From Ophiura sarsii (taxonomy: Eukaryota > Echinodermata > Ophiuroidea > Amphilepidida > Ophiuridae), in the NCBI GenBank assembly GCA_035610835.1, contig CM069450.1:35350391-35414390 (forward strand): 64,000 bases of DNA, given 5' to 3'. The translations under genes and the position numbers were made by a program. Below are positions 11,940 to 21,934 of this stretch, piece after piece. Below the pieces are notes generated by a model that was not told the DNA's origin, searched no databases, and saw only the letters and a program-made list of their open reading frames with translations. The first letter of the stretch is position 1. Each line of letters opens with the position of its first letter.

Positions 11940-12660
11940 TTTATGAAGGCGCTGTAGTTAATGTCCATAGTCTACCACTTGTGTCGGTGAAGTGCATAAC
12001 TAAGTCTTCTAGAAGTACTTTCTTTTTGGGGATATGGGAATATGGGAATAATCCCACAGCGGTGCAGTCTAATATCAGTTGGTGAAGAGAGGTATTTTCA
12101 CCTTGTAGAGTTTCCCAGTCAAATTCAGGATATCCTTCCTTCATTGCCTGCTAAAAGGTATATTATGTGATCTTTCCAGGGAACGCACTCAACATCGAAA
12201 ACAAAATTGAAAGAAGACTTTCTTGCAGATTTACATTTATGATCATAAATCGTACATACATTCCAAGTAACAGGGCGATACGATTCTTAATTACTTCAGA
12301 ATCATGGTTTTAGAGTGAAAATAAACTGTCGGGATAACACCGACAGTTTATATTTTCACTCTAAATTCACTCTAAAGCCATGATTTTGAGGTAATTAGGA
12401 ATAGTATCGCTCTGTAACTTAGAATGTATGTACAATTTATGATCAGAATGTAAATCTGCAAAAAAATGTACTTTCTAAAAAAAAATCATGAATAGAGGGC
12501 GCTCTATGGAAAAGATCACATAATATTGTTGTAGGTGGTATTCCCTTGTTCCAGGGTTTCACACTGAGTGAGGAAATGCTGCAAATTCTCTGTATCTTTC
12601 TTGCATAATAAACATGTACTATCTGTTCCTGGATAATATTTGGCCTTACTTGCTTCCCAG
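11940..12660 (-). pseudogene. LINE C-terminal fragment split by a foldback element
   Basis: On the minus strand, 12660 down to about 12531 encodes CLLCKKDTENLQHFLTQC, the zinc-binding motif (C-x2-C...H-x4-C) found at the C-terminus of many LINE reverse transcriptases. A foldback element at 12157-12530 follows. The coding-like sequence then resumes at 12144 down to 11941 (EFDWETLQGENTSLHQLILD and on). The two halves fit one ancient ORF interrupted by the insertion; the reading frame is also shifted. The clade is not resolved. Confidence 0.6.
12157..12530. mobile_element. Foldback element with long near-palindromic arms
   Basis: The outer ends ATATTATGTGATCTTT (about 12158-12173) and AAAGATCACATAATAT (12513-12528) are inverted. 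The inner arms, about 12224-12333 and 12348-12462, are near-perfect inverted copies running from GCAGATTTACAT through GATACGATTC, TTAGAGTGAAAATA and ACTGTCGG to a short centre. RNA from either strand would fold into one long hairpin. It interrupts a LINE coding fragment on the minus strand. Confidence 0.8.
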
Positions 12661-13012
12661 ATAACATAACAATATTGGCCCAATATTGGCCCAATATTGA
12701 TTTTTCATTGGCCCAATATTGGCTTACAATATTGGCATAATATTATTTGGCCATTGGCCCAAGCTTGGCCCAATATTGGCACTCGCCAATAAGTGCCAAT
12801 ATTGGGCCAATACTGGGCCAATATTGGCATTTGCCAATGAGTGCCAATATTGGGCCAATACTGGGCCAATATAACATAACAATATTGGCCCAATATTGAT
12901 TTTTCATTGGCCCAATATTGGCATAATATTATTTGGCCATTGGCCCAAGCTTGGCTCAATATTGGCACCCGCCAATGAGTGCCAATATTGAGCCAATATT
13001 GGGCGATCTTGG
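12660..13012. repeat. Palindromic CCAATATTGG repeat array, block 1
   Basis: A dense array of the self-complementary decamer CCAATATTGG and variants (GGCCCAATATTGGC, AGTGCCAATATTGGGCC). A longer unit of roughly 200 bp appears twice, the second starting at the repeated ATAACATAACAATATTGG near 12872. Because the unit is its own complement, both strands give open frames rich in QYW, NIG and PIL; these are artefacts of the repeat and not protein genes. Confidence 0.85.
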
Positions 13013-13290
13013 AGAAATGTTTGGTAGGAAGAATTCTATCTTTATATTGTTTTACTTCCCCTAAAGAGGAGTGAGCTGATCCCGGGCCAACCCGTGGCCA
13101 GAACCAACTTTGGAATAGGGAAAGCCCAAGGACAAGGGAAAAAATCTTCAAGGGACAGGACAAGGCACAATATCCTAGCCAAAAGGCCGCGGGAAGCGAT
13201 AACTTTTAACAGCGGCCGCAATTTTTAGACCGCGTCAGAATTTGTATATCAAATCAATGGTGTCATTTTCCGCCCCTTGGCATCATGTTG
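13013..13290. other. Spacer between palindromic arrays
   Basis: No gene recognised. It contains a short GC-rich segment near 13180-13215 (GGCCGCGGGAAGCG, CAGCGGCCGC). Confidence 0.35.
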
Positions 13291-13440
13291 GCAACCAATA
13301 TTGGACCAATATTGGTGACCAATTGAGTGCCAATGCCATTGGCACTCTCTTGGTCACCAATATTGGACCAATATTGGTTTTACATTGGCGCTCGTCAATT
13401 GGCATCATGTTGGCTACACATATTGGACCAATGGAAGTTG
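13291..13440. repeat. Palindromic CCAATATTGG repeat array, block 2
   Basis: The same kind of palindrome, here as ACCAATATTGGACCAATATTGG. Flanking blocks GGTGACCAATTGAGTGCCAA and TTGGCACTCTCTTGGTCACC are themselves inverted, so the block folds on itself at two scales. Confidence 0.75.
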
Positions 13441-13519
13441 ATATATATACAGCTCCATCAGCAACCCTGTCAGGTAGGTGTTGCACCCTTTTCAGCATCT
13501 ACTTGTGGTATTTTTCAAG

Positions 13520-15801
13520 TTAAGATCAGATAGTTTAATCATCACAGTCTCCAGGCCATGTACATCTAGGGATGATGAAAGTAGTGATCAGTTTCGCCGA
13601 GACTAAGGGGTTGATACCACTATTGCCATGTAAGCCAGCACCCATCAATGCATAGGTTGTTCTTCTTGCAAGTTTAATACGCTCTTCAACAAGTTGTGTA
13701 TGACCTTTCTCTGTAGAACGCAGAAATCCAAGATGTGAACATTCTTCTGTGATTTTTAGTGCTTCTTCACCAAGCATGAATGGCTGAGCATCTTTCCAGA
13801 CTTGGATAGGTGTCTTGGAGTTGTTCAGTTCAGTTCAGTTCAGTTTATTTTCCACAAATGAGATACATAATAATGACAATACAATTAATATACTATGGTA
13901 GGTTGACCAAATCAGAGCAGAGCTCGGGAAGTACTGGCCACCTAAATAAAATCATTAGCCATAATGCAAAGAACTCGAGTGTATGTTGGCAACGGCATGA
14001 ACAAAATTACAATAACAGATCAGTAACGATTATAGTGTACATCTGTGAATAATGATTATGTAAGACATCAAAGCGATAGAATACGGATTTATATAAGTAC
14101 CGGTAATTATACATATATTAGGAATGAAGTTCCTTAATTATGACCTCATGAATAAAACGATAGTAAATATTTTTTATATCTATTGTTAAAACTTCTGACT
14201 GATTTACAGTGTCGAATATCATCATTAATGTCATTCCACTCCAATGGTCCCTGTCTTCTAATAGTATGTCTAGCAAGATCAGTTCTAAATTGTGGGGGTC
14301 TATAAAGATGTGAAAACCTTGTTCCATAGGAGTGGAAGACATCTGATTTATTAAAGTAATGAGAAAATAAATCAGGTAACATGTTATTTGCAAATTTATA
14401 CATAAACATAGCCTTCTGTAGCCTATGAATGTCATAAATAGTGAGGGTTTTCAATTTTGCAAACGAAGGGGTAGAATGAGCTAAGTAATGTGAATTTGAA
14501 CAAAGACGAATAATTTTCTTTTGTTTCACATGAATTGAATTAAGGTTGCAGTTCTTAGAATCAGCCCATATGATGTTGCAATAATGAAGGTGAGGACGTC
14601 TCTCTTTTCTGAGTTAATGATATACCGATGTTCAGGTGCATAGTTAGCTACTATTTGAAGCATAATCTGCAGGTCTGTCATGGATTCTGCTGCCACTAGG
14701 ACCTCGTCTGCACATGATGGCGCCCACATAGACATTGCCGATATCCACGCCGGATCTTTCTAGCATTCTGAGGAGGTCATTGATGAATATTTTGTAGCAG
14801 TCTGTGGAAAGCACACTACCTTGCCTTACACCTTGCTTGAGATTGAACGATCTTGATGCTTCTCCAATCCATTTCACTTTACTTGCATATAGCATTCTGG
14901 TACATTTCCTACACCAACATCCATAGCGTTGGATCAAAACATGATAGTACAACTTGTGTAGCATTGCGTGTTGGTAAACCACATCATAGGCCTTCCTGGC
15001 GTCAAGAGATGCCACAAAAAGCTCACTTATTTGTCCTGAGCTTCTGCTATAACTGAAATTAATAGTGCAGCAAAAGTTGACGATGTGCCACTTGTAAATC
15101 CTCTCTGGAGTTTGCTTTGCCCTTGTTGTAATTGTGTTCGCAGGCGTTTTTGTACGACATGCTCAAGGATTTTCCCATCAATGGAGGTAAATGTTATACC
15201 ACGGTAGTTGTTAGGGATTTTAGCGTCTTTGCCCTTCTTAGGGATTGGAATCACCAGACCTTCTTTGAAAGTAGATGGAATATATGTGAGACCAAGAATA
15301 ACATTGAAGAGATCCGTCAGGTAAGGGGCTAATGTTACTCCACCGTGCATAATGTATTCTGCGGATATACCTTCATGATCAGCTGCTTTCCTTTTGTTGA
15401 GCTTTAAAATTGCCTTAGGGACTTCCTCTAGAGAGATTGGTGTAGGGTGAAGACCTTTCATAGATTTGATGAGGCTTTGAATAGTCTGCACACCTTCGTC
15501 AATTATTTCTTTGAATTTCTCGTCATAATCTTCATGAGCCTGAGGAGATACAAGACCCTCAAAGTGGTCGGCCCATGCCGCTCTTATGTCCTCTGTCTCG
15601 ACAAGGTGCACACCGTTTACAACTAGCTCTGCTTGGGTTACCTTTGATGTTTTTGAATGCTTCCTTATCAGAGAAGAATAGTTGAGTGTCTCCTGTCGAT
15701 GACTGCATGATTTTGTTATAATCATCTTTTCTATCTAGGGCATGTTGATTCCTTTGGGCACAGCGCAGTTTATCAGCCGTACCCTCTAACAATATAGCCA
15801 C
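13520..15801 (-). pseudogene. Decayed APE-type LINE reverse transcriptase, interrupted by a second LINE
   Basis: Minus-strand pieces follow one reverse transcriptase from 15801 down to 13535. They include a linker (LRCAQRNQHALDRKDDYNKI), RT motifs PIPKKGKDAKIPNNYRGITF and GKILEHVVQKRLR, the catalytic block VASLDARKAYDVVY in place of the usual F-D, and GVRQGSVLSTDCYKIFINDLL. At least two frameshifts occur, one before the LIRKHSK segment near 15660-15700 and one near 14735. The YADD region reads CADEVLVAAES (about 14700), so the second catalytic aspartate is replaced by glutamate. After the inserted fragment at 13823-14545 the ORF resumes as MLGEEALKITEECSHLGFL...RTTYALMGAGLHG...TTFIIPRCT. No endonuclease or 3' tail is present. 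The clade is uncertain and the copy is inactive. Confidence 0.8.
13823..14545 (-). pseudogene. Nested CR1/L2-like LINE 3' fragment with GAACT tail
   Basis: Minus-strand translation from 14529 gives the C-terminal domain of a CR1/L2-type reverse transcriptase: KKIIRLCSNSHYLAHSTPSF, LQKAMFMYKFANNMLPDLF, YGTRFSHLYRPPQFRTDLAR, GPLEWNDINDDIRHC. The 3' UTR ends in a pentamer tail, seen as TTCAG repeats on the plus strand at 13823-13846. It sits inside the larger LINE fragment 13520-15801 in the same orientation, so it inserted later. It is heavily 5' truncated. Confidence 0.8.
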
Positions 15802-15836
15802 CCTAACCTACCCAAACCCCCAACTACTACCCAGGC

Positions 15837-15955
15837 GCGGATCCAGGGGGGGGGGGGGCGGAGGGGGCACACGCCCTCCGGTAAAAAAAATCAAAAAAGG
15901 GGATCGATTTGACCATTGGATTTTGTCGGCCGGTTATGCGCACAACTTCATCGCT

Positions 15956-15992
<37 letters not shown>

Positions 15993-16135
15993 TGCCCCCA
16001 CTTATCAAGATTCCAGCTGCTGACGGGGAAAGAAATTGTGCAAAGTTACGATTTGTTTGGGAGATTCTGTAAAAAAATGTGTCGTGCCCCCCTCCCCCCC
16101 CCCCAACTTTTTAAAAGCTGGGTACGCCACTGGTA
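15837..16135. repeat. hAT-like repeat with 34-C run
   Basis: The left end CAGGCGCGGATCCAGG leads into a G run and the right end GGGTACGCCACTG closes the element; inside is a 34-C run (15957-15990). The termini resemble the CAGTGGCGTA hAT family but match each other only partly, and no target duplication was found, so it may be a chimera of two ends. Confidence 0.5.
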
Positions 16136-17341
16136 AGACGTGGATTGGGGATGCTTCAATTGATCAATGCAACCCATACACACCCCTGTCACACTGTCTT
16201 GCGTGTTCAAAACTCAAGTGTAAACTGCACTTCGTTCTATCCCTTTCAATGTAGAGTCCTTATTTATTAACCGATTTTAATAAATAATGTATCATGTTAA
16301 TGAAGAGAAATTTAGGAGCTATTTTAGGAGTTAAGAGTATATTTAATAACTGGTCTGTTACTTATTTTGAGTATAGTATTAGTAGATAAAGCTAATATGA
16401 GAGCTGGGTGAACGAGGCGGGCACGAATTAGATAATAATTAGATACCGAATGTTGTCACAAGATATTAGATAGTAAATATCTTACTCCGTGCAAATATTT
16501 ATCGCCGTTGATTTTTTAAAATTAATATCGTGTGCAAAATGCAACATATCTTGTAAAATCTGTATAGAAATAGTGAGTTACATTAAAATCATATCACTAT
16601 CAGGGATATGCACATGCAATGGATGAGGACTCATACCGGATCGACTACGTATAAATGTTGTCCGTATCACGTTTGCCTGCCGGGTGCAGACGATTTCAAA
16701 AAGAGTAATATCCATAATTCCTGCTACTTTACCATAGCATGCACCCTATCTTTCATTACACAACAGGCTTCGTAACTTTCGGGACACCCTGAGGTATATT
16801 AAATGTAATGCAATTATCTACGTTCAGTCGCATTAAGCGTAAAATGGCTCGCAAAGATCATACCGCTCGTGATTAATGCGGTAAACTGCAATCGGCCACG
16901 TTGATATATAACTTAATGGCACCGGAGCACTTAAATCCTGAGCTTAATGTGCAATAAATGTATATCATGTCATTTTGTCATAACGTTGTATATATATTAA
17001 ATAACAACATTTTATGACCCAGCTCTATATAAAACATTCTACAATTAGGTCAGCCAAAACACAAAGTGATTTCCTTACGAGTTACAAGCCCTCCGGAGTC
17101 ACTCACACATACGATTGTAAAAAAAGTAAACGCGTGAACAAAAATACGGTTTGAGGCTATGTTTTTTCTACCGCAGCGCGGGCCCTTGCTAAGGGTATCT
17201 GAAAGGGTATTTTTTCAACAAGTCAACACCGCGAAAGGGGAAGCCCCACTCTAGACAGCCAGTTACATAGGAGCTCATGTGTTCGTTCAACCGGTGTCAC
17301 TTCTCAAGTCTGACCCCATTGCGAGCTATTATAGACCCCTA
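16136..17341. other. Unassigned AT-rich sequence
   Basis: No coding region, RNA gene or inverted repeat was recognised. Confidence 0.35.
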
Positions 17342-17547
17342 GATAAATGCCAGGTATTGAGCGGGGGGGGGGGGGGGGGGGGGGGGTGGGGGCTGGAGCC
17401 CCCCCCCCCCCCCCCCCCCCCCCATCGGTGTGGGTGTGGAATGGAGCCCCCCATTAGGAGCCCCCCCCCCCCCCCCCCCCCCCACCCCCATTTCAAGTCA
17501 CTGCCCCTTCTTGCCCCCCAAATGAAAAAGTATAGTTACGCCACTGG
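17342..17547. repeat. G/C-run repeat with hAT-like right end
   Basis: Contains 24 G (17363-17386), 25 C (17399-17423) and 23 C (17461-17483) and ends in GTTACGCCACTGG. The left end CCAGGTATTGAGC is a weak match to the right terminus. The flanks GATAAATG and GATAGAAA are similar but not identical, so the target duplication is unproven. Confidence 0.5.
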
Positions 17548-19537
17548 ATAGAAATCATAATGAATAATCGGGTTGATTTCAAAGGTACCCCACATGACCG
17601 TAGAAATGCACGACTTTGGTAGTAGGAAAACTTACAATTAAAGTAACGATATTATACTTGTTATTTCCCTTACCCGCAAAATCGTGCATAAGGCACATTT
17701 TTTTAAATCGACCAGTAAAAAATGAGAAGATATAGACTGTCCATTACGAAGGTATCATAACCATGATGACTGTAACACAATAAATCTCGTATATGTAAAG
17801 AATTCAAATGTTCTTATGAATCGTTGGAAATGCGCTCGCGTGTTTCAGATTACCTTGATCACTTAAAACTGCATTACATCTATGGCGGCATTAATTACGT
17901 TGGCACTTCCACGAAATGTTAATGACAAATATATAAACGGGATACATTTAGATCACGTTAGTTGCACAGTCCACACACAATTAGATTTTTTGATAAATTA
18001 AAACGTTTACGAAAATGGAAAACGCTTGGCTACCCATAGAAAGTTTCCTCTTTTCAAAATCATGGTGTGTTTTTTCTTCTTCAAAACAGTCACATTTCCT
18101 CAAAATTATTTTTTTTCTTCTGAAAAAGTGGCACTTTTTAAGATCCTATACGAGTTTTTTGCAGGGTACTTACTTTTTTTGAACTCTTTACTTCCTTATG
18201 GGAAGCTTTTTATAAATCAGATCATCACATCTGACATTTAGAAAACTTGACATTATTTGCACGGTTGTAGTCGATATCAGCCGACGCTGATGGCCATATT
18301 CACTGTATTTAAAAGGGTACTGCAGAGATGAGATGGAGGCTGTGCCTTACATTTTGATCAAAACAGGGATTTCTACAATGTTGCAATTGTAATATATATA
18401 TATATATATTTGTATACACTTACACCTGTCAGGATTCAGAATAAATCGACCTTCTTTATACCACAAAACGTCGATTAAAAGAAAAATGACCTAAGGACAT
18501 AAAATAATTCCACACTAAACAGTGTCAGGCTAAAATACGCTGGGCATAAGGTTGCTGCTGCTTTAAATTTTGTTTTACAGAGAGTGCCATTTATTTAGTC
18601 CACATCCGTTATAAACTGCGTCAAATGAATCGAACAATATTGAATAGTGGACGCTTTAAAGAAACGTTTCGAGAAATTGCGATAATAATAATAATATTCC
18701 GAAACTTGTAACATTGTTGTCGTAAGTGGCAAGAGCTACACTCTAAATGTCAGGGATTTAAATTTTAAATCTCAATCAGGATTTTAAAATAGATGAACTT
18801 TACAAGATTTAATTTTAATCTGAAAAGAGTAATTTTACGAATATTTAATCACAGACTCGGTTTAAGGGTGCACTATACTAAATGGGGTATCCCCTACCCT
18901 TAAGGACGGTGTTTAAAACTTGAATCGGAAAAATCCTCAATTAAAAAGACTTGACAGTAATACAGTTGCGTAAATGCCTATGATTTTTGATTAATTATGA
19001 TTAATGGTACATCAACTACATGCACCCTGACTATAAACTGTGAATATCATCTAGATAAATGTTAAGAGATCTTTCAAATTTGTTTTTTTTTACTGGAAAC
19101 ATCGGCGATTACGGCGACATTTTCAAGATCGTCAGAAAGGTAGTCACTCCATGGGAATATTTTTCGAAAAATCGAGCAGGCTCACCTACCTATTTACAAA
19201 CTTTAAAGGAATAAGTAGCTATTAGGTCCAATACACCATCAGACATCGACAGGGTTAACGAACTGGGTGATTATTTAATGTCATTTTTGTTCCGAAAGGA
19301 AAATACGCTAAAGATATGTTCCACGGATAATGAACAATTATTTTCATACTACTAACCTATATACTTCCTTTAAGTCTCTTTTGTTCACGTCTCTTTTGTT
19401 AGTGATCTCCATTTTATTCATAGTTTCAATACCGAGTACATGTAGTATGGGGACCTTATCCTTATAGTGTGCTCAACAAAAGACAGTCGTACACTTTGTA
19501 TAGTTCATTTAAAGTAACTTTCGATTATTGTTTTACC
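17548..19537. other. Unassigned sequence with AT microsatellite
   Basis: No gene recognised. An AT dinucleotide tract lies at about 18392-18409. A small hairpin (TTAAGGGT...ACCCTTAA) lies at about 18863-18903. Confidence 0.35.
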
Positions 19538-20045
19538 AAACAGGCTAGATAGACATATTGATGAATATTTTAGGCACATTTTAATACCATACATAACACC
19601 TAACAACAAATATAAACCATGATTAGCACCATTTATAGCAAATAAGTCACTTTTCAAAAGTCACATTTTCAATACACTACGCGGAATAAATCACCAATTG
19701 TTAACAAGCACATAATGCCCTTTATGTTCGGAATCAAATATCCCGCTCACTAAGTGTACGCCCAGCGCAGAGTAGTGTACACGGCTGCACTGTGTGATCG
19801 ATTGCCCGCCGGTCAATCCTGGTTAATAACAGTATCACACACGGGGTGAACCTCGCACACACCGAGTTTCCTCCCGTGTAGTAATTGAAAATGTGAATTT
19901 TGAAAAGTGACTAATTTTTCTTTAAATGGCGCTAATCATGGTTTATCTTTGTTGCTAGGTGTTATGTTTGGTATCAAAATGTGCCTATCCAGTACGCAAT
20001 CCTACCCAATCCAAATATTCATCCAGATGTCTATCTAGCCTGTTT
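19538..20045. mobile_element. Foldback MITE with ~136-bp arms
   Basis: The left arm 19538-19673 is inverted at 19883-20045. Blocks AAACAGGCTAGATAGACAT, GATGAATATTT, AGGCACATTTT, ACCATGATTAGC and ACTTTTCAAAA recur in mirrored order. The right arm carries an extra 26 bp or so (near 19988-20013). The 210-bp centre is unique. It abuts the next inverted-repeat element directly. No target duplication was found. Confidence 0.75.
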
Positions 20046-20524
20046 GTTGAGCGTAAGATTAGCGTTGTGATCAATACGCTAGTATGTATACGTTGAGCAT
20101 TCGCTGTGTGAACGGGTCGTACGTTGGGTGTACCTTCCGCATTCATCCATATAGGGCGCTGTTGGGCCTGTCACCCCATGGCGTATGGCCTGAACGCATG
20201 CCGACGTATACAACAAATAGCTCGAAAATTGTCAGAGTCCAAGAACGTCCAACTTCCCAAATTGCATAGAAAAAGTAGACATCGGTGTTGGAATGGACGT
20301 ATCCATAGCGTTTCTATAGCTTATTGAACGTATACATAGCGTATGACTAACGTATTGATAGCGTATCACAAACGTATAACAAACTTATGAGAGCGTATCA
20401 CAGCGTATGCGAGCGTATTACCAACGTATGTTTAACGTATTCGTAGCGTATGTCTGCCGTGTTCGACGTATCTTCAGCGTATCCTCGGCGTATAACGAAC
20501 ACGTGACCTATGCCGTTGTAGACG

Positions 20525-20532
20525 TATAAATA
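20525..20532 (+). promoter_or_regulatory. TATA box upstream of the transposon ORF stub
   Basis: TATAAATA 53 bp before the ATG at 20585, consistent with a start site about 25-30 bp downstream of the box. Likely the promoter of the original element-encoded gene. Confidence 0.5.
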
Positions 20533-20584
20533 CCGCGCTGATCTCACAGCACATCATTCCCGCCGATGTCATCAAGCAGTCAAC

Positions 20585-20749
20585 ATGCCTCCCAAGAAGA
20601 AGCAAGCAACCAGGGCCCTAGGCCAAGGAGGAGGAAAATGCAAGAAGGCCAAGATTACAGCGTATCACAGCATGCTGCAGACGACATTCCAAAATGTCAC
20701 AAAATGTTTAAAAAATGTCAAAATTATTGAATTTCATTACCATATTTAG
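20585..20749 (+). pseudogene. N-terminal stub of a transposon-encoded protein
   Basis: A 54-codon frame begins MPPKKKQATRALGQGGGKCK and continues KAKITAYHSM. It is lysine-rich, like nuclear-localised N-termini of transposase or accessory proteins. From about codon 30 (20674) the frame runs into an unrelated MITE fragment that recurs, in the opposite orientation, at 38261-38475, so only the first 29 or so residues are original. The protein family cannot be named from this stub. Confidence 0.4.
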
Positions 20750-20898
20750 AATCACCATGAGAAATGCCTTGAAATAAGTACAAACATGCCTAGTATTGGG
20801 TCAGTAATCTTTGATATACACTTTGAAAATTGTGAAAGGTTTCTGAAAAATCTTTTTTGTGTATGGTAAAAATAGTAGCCGCGTGGAAAGTGTTAACG
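20674..20898 (-). mobile_element. Fragment of the ACACTTTC-ended MITE
   Basis: Reverse complement of most of 38261-38480: CTGCAGACGAC, CACAAAATGTTT, TCAAAATTATTGAAT, TTTAGAATCACC, AAATAAGTACAAAC and GCCGCGTGGAAAGTGTTAAC occur in the same order. One terminus (GGAAAGTGTTAAC) is present; the other is missing. Confidence 0.7.
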
Positions 20899-20909
20899 TA
20901 AACGACGTA

Positions 20910-21469
20910 AACTACTCACAAAAAGTTAGGACACTTTTTTTAATCAAGTATATTTTTATTATTAATTACCCTCTTGTACTGTGTTGCATATCAATGGAAA
21001 GCTGAAGTGTTTGTCTTTAAAATGGTACCAAATGTACAATGATTACATGTTGCTGGACTTTGCCACCTTAATGAGAATGATACAAAGTCACAAATCAAAT
21101 GTGCCAAAATTAGCAATTTTGTGTGACTGTGTGAACAAACAAATTGACACTGTAATGAAAACAAGCAAGATAACTTACTGATTTTAATCCACTTGTGTGT
21201 GTGTTGTGCTCACTGGTGCAAATCTTTGTGTAAACCATTCATGGTTCTCAAACACACGACCGGTTTGATTATTGATCATTAACTATTGACTGTTTAGCAC
21301 AGATAACGGTAATTTTGGCATATTTGATTTCTGACTTTGCCTCATTCTCATTCATGTGGCCAAGAGGAACACTTCAGCTTTCCATTGATATATAATATAC
21401 AAAGAGGGTAATAAATAATAAAAATATGCTTGATTAAAAAAAAGTTTCCTAGTTTTTTTGTGAGCAGTT
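20910..21469. mobile_element. TA-target MITE (AACTRCTCAC family), copy 1
   Basis: Terminal repeats begin AACTACTCACAAAAAGTTAGG and are inverted at the right end as GTGAGCAGTT; the match runs inward about 70 bp (TTAATCAAGTATATTTTTAT, ACCCTCTT). TA flanks both sides (20908-20909, 21470-21471), as for Tc1/mariner-type targets. It is the same family as 47766-48431, with conserved interior blocks (AAAATGGTACCAAATGT, GACCGGTTTGATTATTGATC). Non-autonomous. Confidence 0.85.
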
Positions 21470-21785
21470 TATAACCCACGTTGAGTACGCCGAGAAATTT
21501 TGAACATGCTCAATAATTGTTCGCGTGTTCCAAATTTTCACAGCGTATCACAGCGTGCTCGTAACGTAAACGACGTATCCCCAACTAACCCTTAACTTAT
21601 ATCAGCGTACGCCAACGTACACCAACGTATTTTTTATATTTCGCGTAAGTTGTCATACGTTCAGGCGATACGCCATGGCGTGACAGGCCCATAGATTAAA
21701 CCTACGCCCAACTTGCGAAACGTTCACGCAGCGAAGGCTCAACGTATACATAGCGTATTGACTACTACGTTGTCATCCGCTCAAA

Positions 21786-21934
21786 ATGTTTTGAACATGC
21801 TCAAAAACGTTCATGAACCTAACGTACCTCTGCGAACCCTAAGCGACCCGCTCACAAACACGGGAGAGCGGAGTGTTTGCCCCACTTTCATTTGAATTGG
21901 CCTAGAGACGTAAACGTTAAAGATTGAATGGACC
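21786..21934. other. Unassigned spacer
   Basis: Short stretch between the inverted-repeat transposon and the LINE fragment; nothing recognised. Confidence 0.3.

Larger units (their letters stand above)
20046..21785. mobile_element. Decayed inverted-repeat transposon with CGTA-rich arms, two nested MITEs
   Basis: The two ends are inverted copies over roughly 150 bp: CAATACGCTA, TGTATACGTTGAGC, TTCGCTG.GTGAACG and GGGCCTGTCAC.CCATGGCG appear at 20071-20190 and mirrored at 21650-21765. The subterminal DNA is filled with degenerate (A/G)CGTAT units about every 10-12 bp (20330-20530; 21540-21660), as expected for repeated transposase sites. GGGCCTGT recalls PIF/Harbinger ends, but no TWA duplication is seen, so the superfamily is open. 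A TATA box and a short ORF start lie inside (20525-20749), followed by two later insertions (20674-20898, 20910-21469). No catalytic domain remains. Confidence 0.65.

Noticed and set aside
12705..13163. 152-codon minus-strand frame rich in QYWANIG
   Set aside because: It is a translation of the palindromic CCAATATTGG repeat; the same composition appears on both strands.
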